Assembly: GCA_900696465.1 (NCBI GenBank)
Contig: CAADGE010000042.1
Span: 106,946 to 170,945, forward strand
DNA from: an uncultured Planctomycetota bacterium
GTDB taxonomy: Bacteria; Planctomycetota; Phycisphaerae; UBA1845; UTPLA1
Reading direction: 5' to 3'
Length of the DNA: 64,000 bases
Under the pieces are notes generated by a model. That model saw nothing but the letters and a program-made list of their open reading frames with translations. It did no database searches and had not been told where the DNA came from. Positions within the stretch are counted from its first letter, which is position 1. Each line of letters opens with the position of its first letter. Positions 47,262-56,564 of the stretch are shown here, in pieces. A program made the position numbers and the translations under genes.

Positions 47262-47762
47262 ATGACAGTGCCGAATCGCCGTGAAGGTACCACCGGGCAA
47301 AGCACCTCGTCCGGACGCAACGGACAAGCGGATGCCCGGAACGAATCCGCGTTGCCGAATACTCCCGTGCCGAAAACCCGCCTCAGCGCGGACGACCTCG
47401 AAATGTTCCGCCAGATGCTGCTGGCCAAGCGGCAGGAGCTGGTCGGCACGGTCTCGACGATGGAAAATGAAGCCCTTCGCAAGACGCGCAGCGATGCCTC
47501 CGGCGATCTTTCGATGATGCCGATCCACATGGCCGACATCGGCACTGACAACTACGAGCAGGAATTCACCCTCGGTCTGATCGCCAACGAACGCGAAATG
47601 GTCAAGGAGATTGACGAAGCCCTGCAGCGCATCGAGAATGGCACCTACGGCATCTGCGAGGCGACGCACAAGCCGATCACCAAGGCACGGCTCCATGCCA
47701 AACCCTGGGCCCGGTACTGCCTGGAATACAAACAGTCCCAGGAACAGAGTCGCCGTCGCTAG
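47262..47762 (+). CDS. TraR/DksA family protein with degenerate zinc finger
   Basis: 166 residues. A long N-terminal hydrophilic part, then the DksA/TraR coiled-coil region (MFRQMLLAKRQELVGTVSTMENEALRK) and C-terminal finger region (YGICEATHKPITKARLHAKPWARYCLEYKQ). Classical members have CxxC...CxxC; here only the first and third Cys remain, with Thr/His and Tyr at the others, so zinc binding is doubtful. The family binds the RNA polymerase secondary channel. Start at ATG 47262 or GTG 47268, both after GGAGG. Confidence 0.85.
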   Translation: MTVPNRREGTTGQSTSSGRNGQADARNESALPNTPVPKTRLSADDLEMFRQMLLAKRQELVGTVSTMENEALRKTRSDASGDLSMMPIHMADIGTDNYEQEFTLGLIANEREMVKEIDEALQRIENGTYGICEATHKPITKARLHAKPWARYCLEYKQSQEQSRRR

Positions 47763-47855
47763 GATCGCACGCTCGCGCCGCGGTGTGGCTTTGCCGGTCA
47801 CGGATGATCCGGCGACCGCTGCAACGAGCGCGATTCGCCGCCGGACCGGGTATCC

Positions 47856-48590
47856 ATGTCCACCACCTCATCGACACCTGCCGCCGCGACGCTCGCTGAA
47901 GCGCCCGTTGAACGCTGGGCCATGAGCCATGCGGCCAGTCATCTGCGGCTCTGGCTGACGGTCGTGTTCGGCCTGGTTGCCGACCTCTGGACCAAAGACT
48001 GGGCCTTTCGCGAACTGGCTCCGCATGAGTCGCGCGTCCTGATTGAGAACCTCGCCAGTCTCCAGCTCTCCCTCAATCCTGGTGCCTTGTTCGGACTTGG
48101 TGCCGGCCTGGCTCCGATCTTCGTCGGGGCCTCGGTGCTGGCGCTGCTCTTCGTGCTTTATCTCTTCGCGAATTCTTCGGCCTCGCGATGGTCGATGCAC
48201 ATTGCCCTCGGACTTGTGCTGGCCGGCGCGATCGGCAACCTCTACGACAGGACGACCCAGTCCGCATATGTCGTCTACTATCGCGACGGCAGCCGCGTGA
48301 TCGGCACGCTGGTGGAAGAAGGCCCGCAGGCGATCACGCTGGGCGATTTTCCAAACGGCAACAATCCGCGGGTTTATCGGCTGCCGGATGATCCGCGTAC
48401 AGGTCCCCAGCCCGTTGTACGCGACTTCATCAAGATCGAAGCGAAGCTCGGCAATCTGGCCCTCTGGCCGTGGATCTTCAACATCGCCGATGCCTGGCTC
48501 GTCGTGGGCGTCGCCGTTCTGTTGCTCAACTTCTGGTTTGACGGCAAACACTCCCACGAGCGCGCCAGCCCGAAGTCGGACCCCGCCTGA
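47856..48590 (+). CDS. lspA: Lipoprotein signal peptidase (LspA) with periplasmic loop insertion
   Basis: 244 residues instead of about 160. Four helices; catalytic Asp131 (GNLYDR) and Asp212 (FNIADAW). The two Asp lie about 80 residues apart, while in E. coli they are about 27 apart; the extra roughly 50 residues (140-190) contain Tyr/Gly/Pro-rich text ending in VVRDFIKIE. Cuts prolipoproteins, of which several are encoded here. It follows the DksA-like gene; a DksA-lspA order is common. Confidence 0.93.
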   Translation: MSTTSSTPAAATLAEAPVERWAMSHAASHLRLWLTVVFGLVADLWTKDWAFRELAPHESRVLIENLASLQLSLNPGALFGLGAGLAPIFVGASVLALLFVLYLFANSSASRWSMHIALGLVLAGAIGNLYDRTTQSAYVVYYRDGSRVIGTLVEEGPQAITLGDFPNGNNPRVYRLPDDPRTGPQPVVRDFIKIEAKLGNLALWPWIFNIADAWLVVGVAVLLLNFWFDGKHSHERASPKSDPA

Positions 48591-48616
48591 CCACCGGACG
48601 GTCTCGGTTCGCTGCC

Positions 48617-49528
48617 ATGCCGCAGAACAGGAATCAATCCACTCTGCCGATCGGACGGCCGCCTGCCGCGCGTCGCAGATGGTATCTTCGTATCCCACTG
48701 AAGCTGCTGATCTTCGCCGGGATCGCATTCGCAGTGCTCTATCCGCATCCCGCGCGGTTGGCTCGACACCTGCATCGGCTCCGGCAACTGGATGCAGTCA
48801 TCGACCCAGACGCGCCGCACGTGGCAGCGCTCGAGACGATGCTCCTGGAGTGGGCGGCCGCGACAGATCCCGAGATGAACCTTGATCAGTTGCGGTCCGA
48901 CTCGCATCGCGCGCAGCGGCTGGTCGAACGCTTCATCTACGAGAAGGTCCAATACGCATGGGACTGGGAACTCTGGGGCGTGGTGGATTACTTCCCCTCC
49001 ATCGACGAAATCTTCGAGAAAGCCGGTGATGGACCGTTGCGGGAAGACTGCGACGGCCGCGCCCTTCTGGCTGCATCACTGATGCGCCGCCTCGGCTTCG
49101 AAGCCACGCTGGCCGCGGATCTGCGACACATGTGGGTAGAGACTCCGCAGGGAGCCTTCATGTCGCCGGGCGAGACAAAAACCATTGCTTTCGATGAGCA
49201 GGGGTCTCACGTCTCCTATGGCGCGCTGCTGGCGAATCTGCCGTCCTCGCTGACCTTCGGTATCGCCGTCTTTCCCTTGATGCGCGAAATGATTCTTCTG
49301 CTCGCGGCCTGGGTACTGATGCTCGATCGCAGAACGACTCCCGCTCGGGCCATCCTCGGACTGCTGCTGCTGGTGCAGGGCCTGCTTTTTCTGCGGCTGT
49401 CTTATCCGGTGCCACGAGGTGCCGCGGTGGAAATGATTACATGGTCCGCGTGGGTCGGCCTGCTGCACCTCGCAGCGGGTTTCGTCGTGCTGCTTCGACC
49501 GACCCGCACGCCGACGGCAGCGCGTTAG
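48617..49528 (+). CDS. Transglutaminase-like membrane protein
   Basis: 303 residues. One helix near 27-42, then a transglutaminase-like papain fold: Cys in LREDCDGRALLAASLMRRLGF, His in AADLRHMWVE about 35 residues later, and an acidic residue further on. Two or three membrane helices at the C-terminus (LMREMILLLAAWVLML, AILGLLLLVQGLLFL, WVGLLHLAAGFVVLL). It begins 26 bases after lspA and is probably co-transcribed. Substrate unknown; may be a peptide amidase/protease acting outside the membrane. Confidence 0.75.
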   Translation: MPQNRNQSTLPIGRPPAARRRWYLRIPLKLLIFAGIAFAVLYPHPARLARHLHRLRQLDAVIDPDAPHVAALETMLLEWAAATDPEMNLDQLRSDSHRAQRLVERFIYEKVQYAWDWELWGVVDYFPSIDEIFEKAGDGPLREDCDGRALLAASLMRRLGFEATLAADLRHMWVETPQGAFMSPGETKTIAFDEQGSHVSYGALLANLPSSLTFGIAVFPLMREMILLLAAWVLMLDRRTTPARAILGLLLLVQGLLFLRLSYPVPRGAAVEMITWSAWVGLLHLAAGFVVLLRPTRTPTAAR

Positions 49529-49959
49529 GGGCAAGTTGCTCCGTTGATCAGGTCGTCGACAAAGAACTGCACATCATCGATCGTGGCGCCGGCCGTTCCA
49601 TCTATGTCGGCGCAGGAGCAGCTGGTACCTGCGGTCAGGCACGCGACAAAGTCCTGTATGTCAACGCCGTCCTTTTTGCCGTCGCCGTTTGTGTCGCCGG
49701 GGCACACGCAGGTTGCCGTCGCATTCGGCCAGAAGCCGCCGACGACTTCAAAGATCCCCCCGGTCATTGGAGCGGTGAACGACGAGGAGTCGGGTTGCCC
49801 GATGGTGCCGGCGATCGCGTAGTCGCCGCCGACACTGTCACCCGGAGCGGTCGCGCCGCCGCCGTCGATGGTATACCAGGCGATTTCATGCTGCCCGAAC
49901 GCGGTGGCTGATAGGCAGAGAGCCGTGCAGAAGCCAAGGACAAGCATTAATTGACTCAT
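49525..49959 (-). CDS. Secreted protein with dockerin-like C-terminus
   Basis: 144 residues from ATG 49959 (GGAGAC before it). Signal peptide to about 22 (LVLGFCTALCLSATAFG). Middle segment with WYTIDGGGATAPGDSVGGDYAIAGTIGQPD, a pattern repeated in many planctomycete secreted proteins. The tail CVCPGDTNGDGKKDGVDIQDFVACL and its weaker second half (CADIDGTAGATIDDVQFFVDDLI) form a Cys-containing dockerin-like pair. Its last 4 bases overlap the end of the convergent gene. The longer frame to 50058 lacks a start signal. Confidence 0.75.
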   Translation of the reverse strand: MSQLMLVLGFCTALCLSATAFGQHEIAWYTIDGGGATAPGDSVGGDYAIAGTIGQPDSSSFTAPMTGGIFEVVGGFWPNATATCVCPGDTNGDGKKDGVDIQDFVACLTAGTSCSCADIDGTAGATIDDVQFFVDDLINGATCP

Positions 49960-49978
49960 GGAAAAGTCTCCAGGAAAT

Positions 49979-51028
49979 TCAGGGAGCAACAATGATTGCT
50001 CCACCTCGGGCCGCGTGAAAGAATCTCGGTACGGTGAAAGTGTGATTGACAGGCGCATGATGCGTGTCGTTGGACAGCAGAAGCGGAATCAACGCCGGTG
50101 TGTTCGTTGAAGCATGATTAACCAATTGGTACGGTTGATTGGCCGAGCCGGTTGACGTACCGCCAAAATTGGGATCCACAAAGCGCATCGGGATCAGATA
50201 CTCATAGGCCCGTGCGACGAGTGCGCCGTTCGGATACAGCGAGATCGGGCGGCGCGTTGACATGCCGATCGTTGGCACCATCAAATCGTTTGGCAACCAG
50301 TCCGGATCGACGTGCAGGCCGGTGGCAGTGACGAGGGGAATGTTCAGTCGCGGCGCGTCGAAAGTGTTCCCGCTGGTCAAGTTGGTGATTCGCACGGGAC
50401 CGCCCGTCCAACCCAGCGCGTGTCCAAGCTCATGGCGTGCGACGGTCAGCAGGTCAAACCCGGCGGGAGGCGAGCCGCCGGTAAACTCCGAGTCGTCCGC
50501 GGGAGTTGCATCGACGTACCAGGTGTAGTCGGTGTTAAACCCCATCGTCGCACTGACGAGGTTACCCGTGGCGATGGTATAGGTCGTCGTCGTGCTGGCA
50601 AGCGAGGTGCTGCCGCCACCAAACGAAGAGAAAGTAAATGTGATTGGATAATTGCCGGGTGTGCTGCCTGATTCCTGTACAACCGCCTGCCATTCGCCGA
50701 TGGCCTGCTGCAAGACGACCTGACGCGCCGCAGTTACACCTGTCCCGAAAGTCGCGTTGATAACCAGCGGACCGGCCCGCGGCGCCGGCGGCGCCTCATC
50801 GTCAGGGATGCCTATAGAGAGTACCTCGCACTGGAGTCCGCCGTGGTCATGTTCTGCGGCCAACAGTTTTTCTCGCTCTTCTGCGCTGACCGGCGGCGTC
50901 ACCTCGACCCACGGCTTCTTCGCATCGTCTGTCACGGCCGCCAGTCCATTGCTCGAGGCGAAGGCCTGTTCGCTTCCGGTCGCAGCCGTCACGGCGATGC
51001 ACAATAGATTGATAAATAAAATTCTCAT
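49979..51028 (-). CDS. Secreted zinc metalloprotease-like protein
   Basis: 349 residues. Signal peptide to about residue 25 (LLCIAVTAATGSEQAFA). The zinc motif HELGHALGW (about residue 202) is that of matrixin/metzincin-type proteases: two His, catalytic Glu, and a third His would be expected about 6 residues further, where the text reads TGGPV, so the third ligand is unclear. The rest is beta-rich, Thr/Gly/Pro-rich. It lies between two other secreted-protein genes on the same strand; these may form one transcript. Confidence 0.7.
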   Translation of the reverse strand: MRILFINLLCIAVTAATGSEQAFASSNGLAAVTDDAKKPWVEVTPPVSAEEREKLLAAEHDHGGLQCEVLSIGIPDDEAPPAPRAGPLVINATFGTGVTAARQVVLQQAIGEWQAVVQESGSTPGNYPITFTFSSFGGGSTSLASTTTTYTIATGNLVSATMGFNTDYTWYVDATPADDSEFTGGSPPAGFDLLTVARHELGHALGWTGGPVRITNLTSGNTFDAPRLNIPLVTATGLHVDPDWLPNDLMVPTIGMSTRRPISLYPNGALVARAYEYLIPMRFVDPNFGGTSTGSANQPYQLVNHASTNTPALIPLLLSNDTHHAPVNHTFTVPRFFHAARGGAIIVAP

Positions 51029-51051
51029 TACTCAATCCTCCGCAAAGTTGG

Positions 51052-52797
51052 CTACTGAAGATTTACCAGGACGAGGACGAGCCCGCGGCCGGACTTGAGC
51101 GATGTCATGGCCTTGCCGATGACCGCGCCGTGCGAGCGTTCGCGATCGACCGACTTCATGGCGTGCCCGGGCGTCAAAGATGTCGTTAACAGGTCACCGG
51201 GCGAGATGGACCCCTCGCTCGCATCGCACCAGGTCCACACGCGACCGGAGAGCGCGATCGGCGGGGCGTCTTCATGGCCGGGCAGGTGGCCGAGGATCGC
51301 GCCCGCGGGGAAGTCGTTCGCGCCGCTGACCACGCCGGCCACGCGCTGGTTGTACGCGCACTGGGACATACGAAGCAGCCCCGCTTTCTCCGGGTCGATC
51401 TCCATGACCATGCCAGGTTCAGCGCAATCACTGGTAGGAAATTTCTCGGCGAGGTCTGCACCAACAATCTGTAGCACGCGGGTGCGCGTAGTGCCGTTTA
51501 CGTCGAGAGTTGCGACCGGCGTCGTCGTGCCGATGCCGACGCGGGGGTTTGCTGTGTCGGTGAGAAACGTGGCGACGTTTACGTCATTGTTGCAGGTGAT
51601 CTCAAAATTCTTGAGACCGCTGGTGGCCTTCAACTGCAAGCCGGTGGAAGGTCCAGTGTAAATTTGCCGAAACACCCATGGTCTTTCGGTGTCGAAGCGA
51701 AGCAGTTCCGCGCCGTCTCCGCTGTTTTCGACGACCACCGATCCACCCGCCTTGAGCGCCGTACCGCCTGCTGAATTGGTGAACTCACCGGCAATACCAG
51801 CGAGATCGCTTGCCGTTCCGACAACGCCGCGATGCGCGGTTGTATCCCCACGGACAGCGTCGCCGCCCGAGAACTGGCCGGTGTTGCGTACGTGCAGTTT
51901 CGCGGAGGGAGTCAGGGTATTGATGCCGACATTGCCTGATGAGTCGGCGAACATGAAATAATTGGCCGCGGCATCTGTGCCTTCCGTCGTCGTTCTGAAA
52001 AAGTACAGCGCGTTTGCAGACGCACCGATGCCGAATCGAGTAGTACCGCCGTAGCCCAATTCAATAGCGCCCGCGTTGTTAATTGCCAGTGACTTGGCCC
52101 AGGAGCTTGATGTCCACAGAGGGCCTCCGGCAACGTGTAGTTTTCCATCCGGCACACTGGTGCCGACGCCGACATTGCCCGCATTGTAATACGCATGGAT
52201 TCCGTTCTGCGACCAGATGCTGTCGCCGCCGCCGCCGGTTGCGGCGGTTGTCTGCAGACTGCCATCCGGAAAGCGGATGCCGTCGACTCCCGGCTCACCT
52301 GCGACGTCGAGCTTGGCCGTGGGCTCGGTCGTGCCGATGCCGACATTGCCATCGACGTAATACAGGTCGCTTCCCGTGGGAACCCAGGGGGCGTAGGCGT
52401 AATAAGAGTAATACGAAAATGTGGAGAGATACGCATCATTGCAGGTTTGTGCGTAAGGCGTCGCGGTTAACGGTTGTCGTGGCGCAAGTACGACCGTATT
52501 GACCTCGATTTCCAGCCAGAGCGGCACGCCGGTGAAGACCCCCGTGCCGAAGTCGAGAATGACGGTGAACAAGCCATCCGCGACCGTCACACCTTTGATG
52601 GGAAAATCGGCTCCGTACTGATTCCCGTCGACATCGGCATCAAAGACACGAAACTTCATGTCGTAACTGCCGGAGGCCGGCGCGCCGGCCTCCTTGAGCT
52701 GCCCCTGATAGGTAAAAGACGTGCCTTGTCCGTGCAAAAGACTTACAGGTCCGATGACGCCGACAACGAACAATGTGGTCGCAATGAGTCGATTCAT
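51052..52797 (-). CDS. Secreted tail-fibre-like repeat protein
   Basis: 581 residues. Signal peptide (ATTLFVVGVIGPVSLLHGQ). An N-terminal domain with FTYQGQLKEAGAPASGSYDMKFRVFDA, frequent in planctomycetes and myxobacteria, then repeated short blocks NVGIGTTEPTAKLDVAG, NVGVGTSVPDGKLHVAG, NVGINTLTPSAKLHV and RVGIGTTTPVATLDVNG, each a beta-helix-type turn. The C-terminal 130 residues (LAEKFPTSDCAEPGMVMEID...) resemble the intramolecular-chaperone-like or peptidase-like ends of tail-fibre proteins. Likely trimeric and surface-bound. Confidence 0.75.
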   Translation of the reverse strand: MNRLIATTLFVVGVIGPVSLLHGQGTSFTYQGQLKEAGAPASGSYDMKFRVFDADVDGNQYGADFPIKGVTVADGLFTVILDFGTGVFTGVPLWLEIEVNTVVLAPRQPLTATPYAQTCNDAYLSTFSYYSYYAYAPWVPTGSDLYYVDGNVGIGTTEPTAKLDVAGEPGVDGIRFPDGSLQTTAATGGGGDSIWSQNGIHAYYNAGNVGVGTSVPDGKLHVAGGPLWTSSSWAKSLAINNAGAIELGYGGTTRFGIGASANALYFFRTTTEGTDAAANYFMFADSSGNVGINTLTPSAKLHVRNTGQFSGGDAVRGDTTAHRGVVGTASDLAGIAGEFTNSAGGTALKAGGSVVVENSGDGAELLRFDTERPWVFRQIYTGPSTGLQLKATSGLKNFEITCNNDVNVATFLTDTANPRVGIGTTTPVATLDVNGTTRTRVLQIVGADLAEKFPTSDCAEPGMVMEIDPEKAGLLRMSQCAYNQRVAGVVSGANDFPAGAILGHLPGHEDAPPIALSGRVWTWCDASEGSISPGDLLTTSLTPGHAMKSVDRERSHGAVIGKAMTSLKSGRGLVLVLVNLQ

Positions 52798-52847
52798 GAC
52801 TTACTCCTTATGGCTCTTGGATTCCAATAAGAGGGACTCTCTCGCCG

Positions 52848-52865
52848 ATGCCGGTTCCCCGGCAT
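52848..52865. repeat. Hairpin in the divergent promoter region
   Basis: ATGCCGG-TTCC-CCGGCAT (52848-52865), a perfect 7-bp palindromic hairpin between the tail-fibre-like gene and the sigma factor gene. It may be an operator or leader hairpin for either side. Confidence 0.4.
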
Positions 52866-52979
52866 TCGCCGACGAACTTCCTCTCTTCCTATGCATGCGG
52901 CGCGCAGGCCGCGCGATACACGAACTTTCAACGATATCCATACAAAGCGGGTAGAATGATGATGGAGGGTCACGATCTC

Positions 52980-53615
52980 ATGATTTCTCATCCCCCAGAT
53001 GAAACCACCGTTGCGTCCCTGGTCGCTCGTGCCGTCAAAGGTGACGTGGACGGCCTCAGCGAACTCCTGGCCATCTTCGGGCCGCGGATCGAGTCGAATC
53101 TGAAGATCGGGCGATCGTGGCGGCCCATGATCGAGCCCGGCGACGTGATGCAGGTCACTTACCTCGAGGCGTTCCTTCAGATAAGCGGCTTTCGTCCTGA
53201 ACTGGCGGGATCCTTCGAGGCCTGGCTGCGGCGCATTGCGGAAAACAACCTGCGCGACGCGATCCGCGGGCTGGAGCGACAGAAACAACTGCCGCCGGAG
53301 AGACGAATCGAGCGATTCGAATCAACTGACTCTTACGTCGGGCTGTTCGAACGGATCGCCGCGACGACTACGACACCCAGCAGGTTGGCAGCGCGAAATG
53401 ACATACAACGGCTGCTCAATGCCGCAATCGATCGCCTGCCGCCCGATTATGCCGCTGCCGTGCGGCTCTACGACCTCGAGGGCCGGACCATCGCGGATGT
53501 TTCGGCAGCAATGCATCGCTCAACGGGCGCAATTCACATGCTTCGTGCACGCGCCCACGAACGATTAGGCGAATTGCTGGGGACGGCGTCGGCCTGGTTT
53601 GATTCCAGCGCGTGA
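52980..53615 (+). CDS. ECF-type RNA polymerase sigma factor
   Basis: 211 residues from ATG 52980, which follows GGAGGG by 10 bases; three ATGs at 52956-52964 precede it, and that longer start is less well placed. Region 2 (GDVMQVTYLEAFLQISGF) and region 4 (DRLPPDYAAAVRLYDLEGRTIADVSAAMHRSTGAIHMLRARAHERL) are complete. It is distinct in sequence from the sigma at 7352. A Ser/Thr kinase gene starts 90 bases later, giving a second sigma/kinase pair in the window. Confidence 0.92.
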   Translation: MISHPPDETTVASLVARAVKGDVDGLSELLAIFGPRIESNLKIGRSWRPMIEPGDVMQVTYLEAFLQISGFRPELAGSFEAWLRRIAENNLRDAIRGLERQKQLPPERRIERFESTDSYVGLFERIAATTTTPSRLAARNDIQRLLNAAIDRLPPDYAAAVRLYDLEGRTIADVSAAMHRSTGAIHMLRARAHERLGELLGTASAWFDSSA

Positions 53616-53705
53616 ACGTGACACCATACATATCGCACCTGTTCTTAGAGATTTCCTCGGGTGCAGTTATGTCCGTTTACGCGCTTGGTCTTCCGGAGAA
53701 GCTCC

Positions 53706-56192
53706 ATGTTTGACGCAGCCGGCGCGAAGCGCCGACATCGAGAACTGATCGCCGCTGCCCGACTGCAATTCGAGCGAGCCGAACACGGCCGACAGACGCT
53801 GGGCGAATCCTCGAACGGCGACGGTCTCCAAAGCCCCGCGACCGATCGACACGGTCTTGACTTGCCCGGCTTTGAGATTCTGCGGGAGCTGCATCGCGGC
53901 GGGCAGGGCGTCGTGTATCAGGCGGTGCAGCAATCGACCCGCCGCACCGTTGCTGTCAAAGTCCTCCGTGGCGGACCGTTCTTCGGCGAGACAGAGCGGC
54001 TCCGCTTCGAGCGGGAAGTCAGCATTCTCGGACAGCTCAACCATCGAAACATCATCGGAATACTCGACCGGGGCGTGGCCGGCGGGAGTCACTTCCTGGT
54101 CATGGACTTCGTCGACGGCCGCCCGCTCGACCGGTTTGCTCGCGAACATGACCTGGAGCTTGTCCAGCGGCTGGCGCTCTTCGCCGAAGTCTGCGATGCG
54201 GTGCATGCCGCCCACCTGCGCGGCGTGATTCATCGTGATCTCAAACCCGGCAACATCCTGGTGGACGCGACCGGTCAGCCGCGGATCCTCGACTTCGGGC
54301 TGGCCAAGCTGTCCGACACGCCGGGAGACTCCGCGGCAAACGCAACGATAACGGGTCAATTCGTCGGCTCGCTACCGTGGGCTTCGCCGGAACAGGCCCG
54401 GGGGCTGCACGATGAAATAGACCTGCGCAGCGACGTCTACTCACTGGGCGTAATTCTCTACCAACTGCTGACCGACCGTCTGCCATACTCGACGGTGGGC
54501 GACATGGAGAAAGTGCTGGCGACCATCCGCACGGCCGAGCCCGTCCGCCCTCGGCTGCTCTCCAGCACGATCGACAGCGATCTCGAGACCATCGTGCTGA
54601 AGTGTCTGGCGAAGGAGCCGCCGCGACGGTACCAGTCGGTGGGCGAGCTCGCGCGGGATGTACGGCATTACCTGCGACGCGAACCCATCGAGGCCCGGCG
54701 TGACTCGGCAGGATACCTGCTTCGCAAGGCGTTTCAGCGGCATCGCGCGGCGGTCGCGGCGGCGTGTGCGTTTGTCGCGCTGCTCACCGGGGCGACGGTG
54801 CTGTCACTTGCCTTATGGCGGCAGACCGTAACCCAGCGCGACCAAGCGATAGCGTCCGGCCTGCGCGAATCGGCCGCTCGGGAGCGCGCCGATGCCGAGG
54901 CCGCCAAGGCGACCCAGGTTGCCCGGTTCGCACAGAGCATGTTGAGCGGAATCGACCCCGCGACGGCCGGCGACATGGACAAGCGTCTGATGCGTCTGTT
55001 GCTGGATGGCGCGGCGCGGCGTGTGGAGTCGGAACTGCAAGAGCAGCCGGAGGTGGAGGCGGCTGTGCGGCACACGATTGGCATGGCCTACCAGGCGATC
55101 GGCGAAGTGTCGGATGCGCGCTTTCAACTGGAAGCGGCCGTTAATCTGCGCCGACAGGCGCTGGGCGAGGAACATGCCGACACGCTCGAGGCGATGGACG
55201 ACCTGGCCATGTTTCTCGATCAGACGGCGTCATACGATGAAGCCGAACGATTGTGTCGCACGGTCCTGGAGACTCGCCGCAGGATGCTGGGCGAGGACCA
55301 TCGCTTGACACTGCTCTCCATGAGTAACCTCGCGGAGATCTGGGCGAGACAAGGCAAGTATGATGAAGCTGAAGCGTCGCATCGGCTGATATTGGAACGG
55401 CGAACGCGCCTCTTGGGTCCGGAAGACCCCCACACGCTGACTACCATGAACGATCTCGCAAGCGTGCTCCAGACAGTTCAACAGTGCGAGGAAAGCGAAC
55501 AGCTTTACCGCCAGGCAATCGAGATCGAAAACCGCGTCAAGGGGCCGCTGCATCCACATACCCTTCGTACGACATCCAACCTCGCTCTGCTTTACCAGGA
55601 GAGCGGTCGAATGGAAGAGGCGCTCCCGCTGCACCGCAAAGTGCTGGAGATGCGGCTGCGCGTCTTCGGTGAGGAACACCCGGACACCTTCGAATCACAG
55701 ATCAATCTGGCCATCGTCCTTCGGGCGCAGGGCCAGGTGGACGAGGCAGAGACGATTCTCCGACGGACGCTCGAAGCCGAGCGTCGTGTGTTGGGAGATA
55801 AACATCCGTTTGTCGGAGGGACGATCATTCTGCTTGCGTCTATTCTCGCCCGCCGGGGCGAAGTCGTGGAAGCCGAGATGCTGACCCGAGAGACCGTTGC
55901 GATCTACGAGGCGACTCTCGGCCCCGATCACTTCAAAACCATTACCGCCAGAATTTCCGTGGGCGTCTGCCTGTCGCTCCAGTCGAAGTTTGAAGAAGCG
56001 GAGAAAATCCTGCTGGATGGCCATGCATCCATACAGGGCCGGCTGGATATCTCAGCCGACTGGCAGGTGTCGACCGTCAATTACCTGATCCGGCTTTATG
56101 ACTCCTGGGATGCTGCCGAACCGAACAAAGGGAAAGCAGATAAGTCGGCCCAATGGAGAAGCCGCCTACCCGGAAACATGGCTGGAAAATAG
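53706..56192 (+). CDS. Transmembrane Ser/Thr protein kinase with TPR region
   Basis: 828 residues from ATG 53706 (GGAGAA upstream). Kinase domain about 55-330: LHRGGQGVVYQAVQ, VIHRDLKPGNIL, LDFGLAKL, SPEQARG. Membrane helix near 350-370 (AAVAAACAFVALLTGATVLSLALW), then Kinesin-light-chain-type TPRs (LGEEHADTLEAMDDLAMFLDQ and similar units) to the end. The C-terminus (KADKSAQWRSRLP) looks like a natural end, so the IS element starting 14 bases later did not cut it. Pairs with the sigma gene upstream. Confidence 0.93.
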   Translation: MFDAAGAKRRHRELIAAARLQFERAEHGRQTLGESSNGDGLQSPATDRHGLDLPGFEILRELHRGGQGVVYQAVQQSTRRTVAVKVLRGGPFFGETERLRFEREVSILGQLNHRNIIGILDRGVAGGSHFLVMDFVDGRPLDRFAREHDLELVQRLALFAEVCDAVHAAHLRGVIHRDLKPGNILVDATGQPRILDFGLAKLSDTPGDSAANATITGQFVGSLPWASPEQARGLHDEIDLRSDVYSLGVILYQLLTDRLPYSTVGDMEKVLATIRTAEPVRPRLLSSTIDSDLETIVLKCLAKEPPRRYQSVGELARDVRHYLRREPIEARRDSAGYLLRKAFQRHRAAVAAACAFVALLTGATVLSLALWRQTVTQRDQAIASGLRESAARERADAEAAKATQVARFAQSMLSGIDPATAGDMDKRLMRLLLDGAARRVESELQEQPEVEAAVRHTIGMAYQAIGEVSDARFQLEAAVNLRRQALGEEHADTLEAMDDLAMFLDQTASYDEAERLCRTVLETRRRMLGEDHRLTLLSMSNLAEIWARQGKYDEAEASHRLILERRTRLLGPEDPHTLTTMNDLASVLQTVQQCEESEQLYRQAIEIENRVKGPLHPHTLRTTSNLALLYQESGRMEEALPLHRKVLEMRLRVFGEEHPDTFESQINLAIVLRAQGQVDEAETILRRTLEAERRVLGDKHPFVGGTIILLASILARRGEVVEAEMLTRETVAIYEATLGPDHFKTITARISVGVCLSLQSKFEEAEKILLDGHASIQGRLDISADWQVSTVNYLIRLYDSWDAAEPNKGKADKSAQWRSRLPGNMAGK

Positions 56193-56297
56193 CTGGCTTG
56201 CGCAGTGACCTTCCCCCCGAATTCTGGTCCATCCAAAATGAGATAAACCTGTTAGATTTCGGTCATCAGACCCGCCGTTGGCGGGAGGAGTTTTCTG

Positions 56298-56564
56298 ATG
56301 AAGAAGTCGAGGTTCACGGAGGAGCAGATTGCCTTCGCGCTTCGGCAATCCGAGATTGGTACACCGGTGGAGGAGATCACCCGCAAGCTCGGTGTCAGCC
56401 AGCAGACGTTTTATCGGTGGAAGAGGAAGTTCGCCGGCCTGGGCGTGCCCGAACTGCGTCGGCTCCGGCAGCTTGAGGAAGAGAACCGCAAGCTCAAACA
56501 ACTGGTGGCGGACCTGAGTCTGGACAAGCGGATGCTCCAGGATGTGCTCTCGAAAAAAGTCTGA
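56298..56564 (+). CDS. IS3 transposase OrfA (HTH subunit)
   Basis: 88 residues: MKKSRFTEEQIAFALRQSE, helix-turn-helix GVSQQTFYRWKRKFAGL, and a leucine-zipper-like helix LRRLRQLEEENRKLKQLVADLSLDKRML. The frame ends in CTCTCGAAAAAAGTCTGA; the A6 (56553-56558) is a slippery site for -1 frameshifting into OrfB. Confidence 0.95.
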   Translation: MKKSRFTEEQIAFALRQSEIGTPVEEITRKLGVSQQTFYRWKRKFAGLGVPELRRLRQLEEENRKLKQLVADLSLDKRMLQDVLSKKV

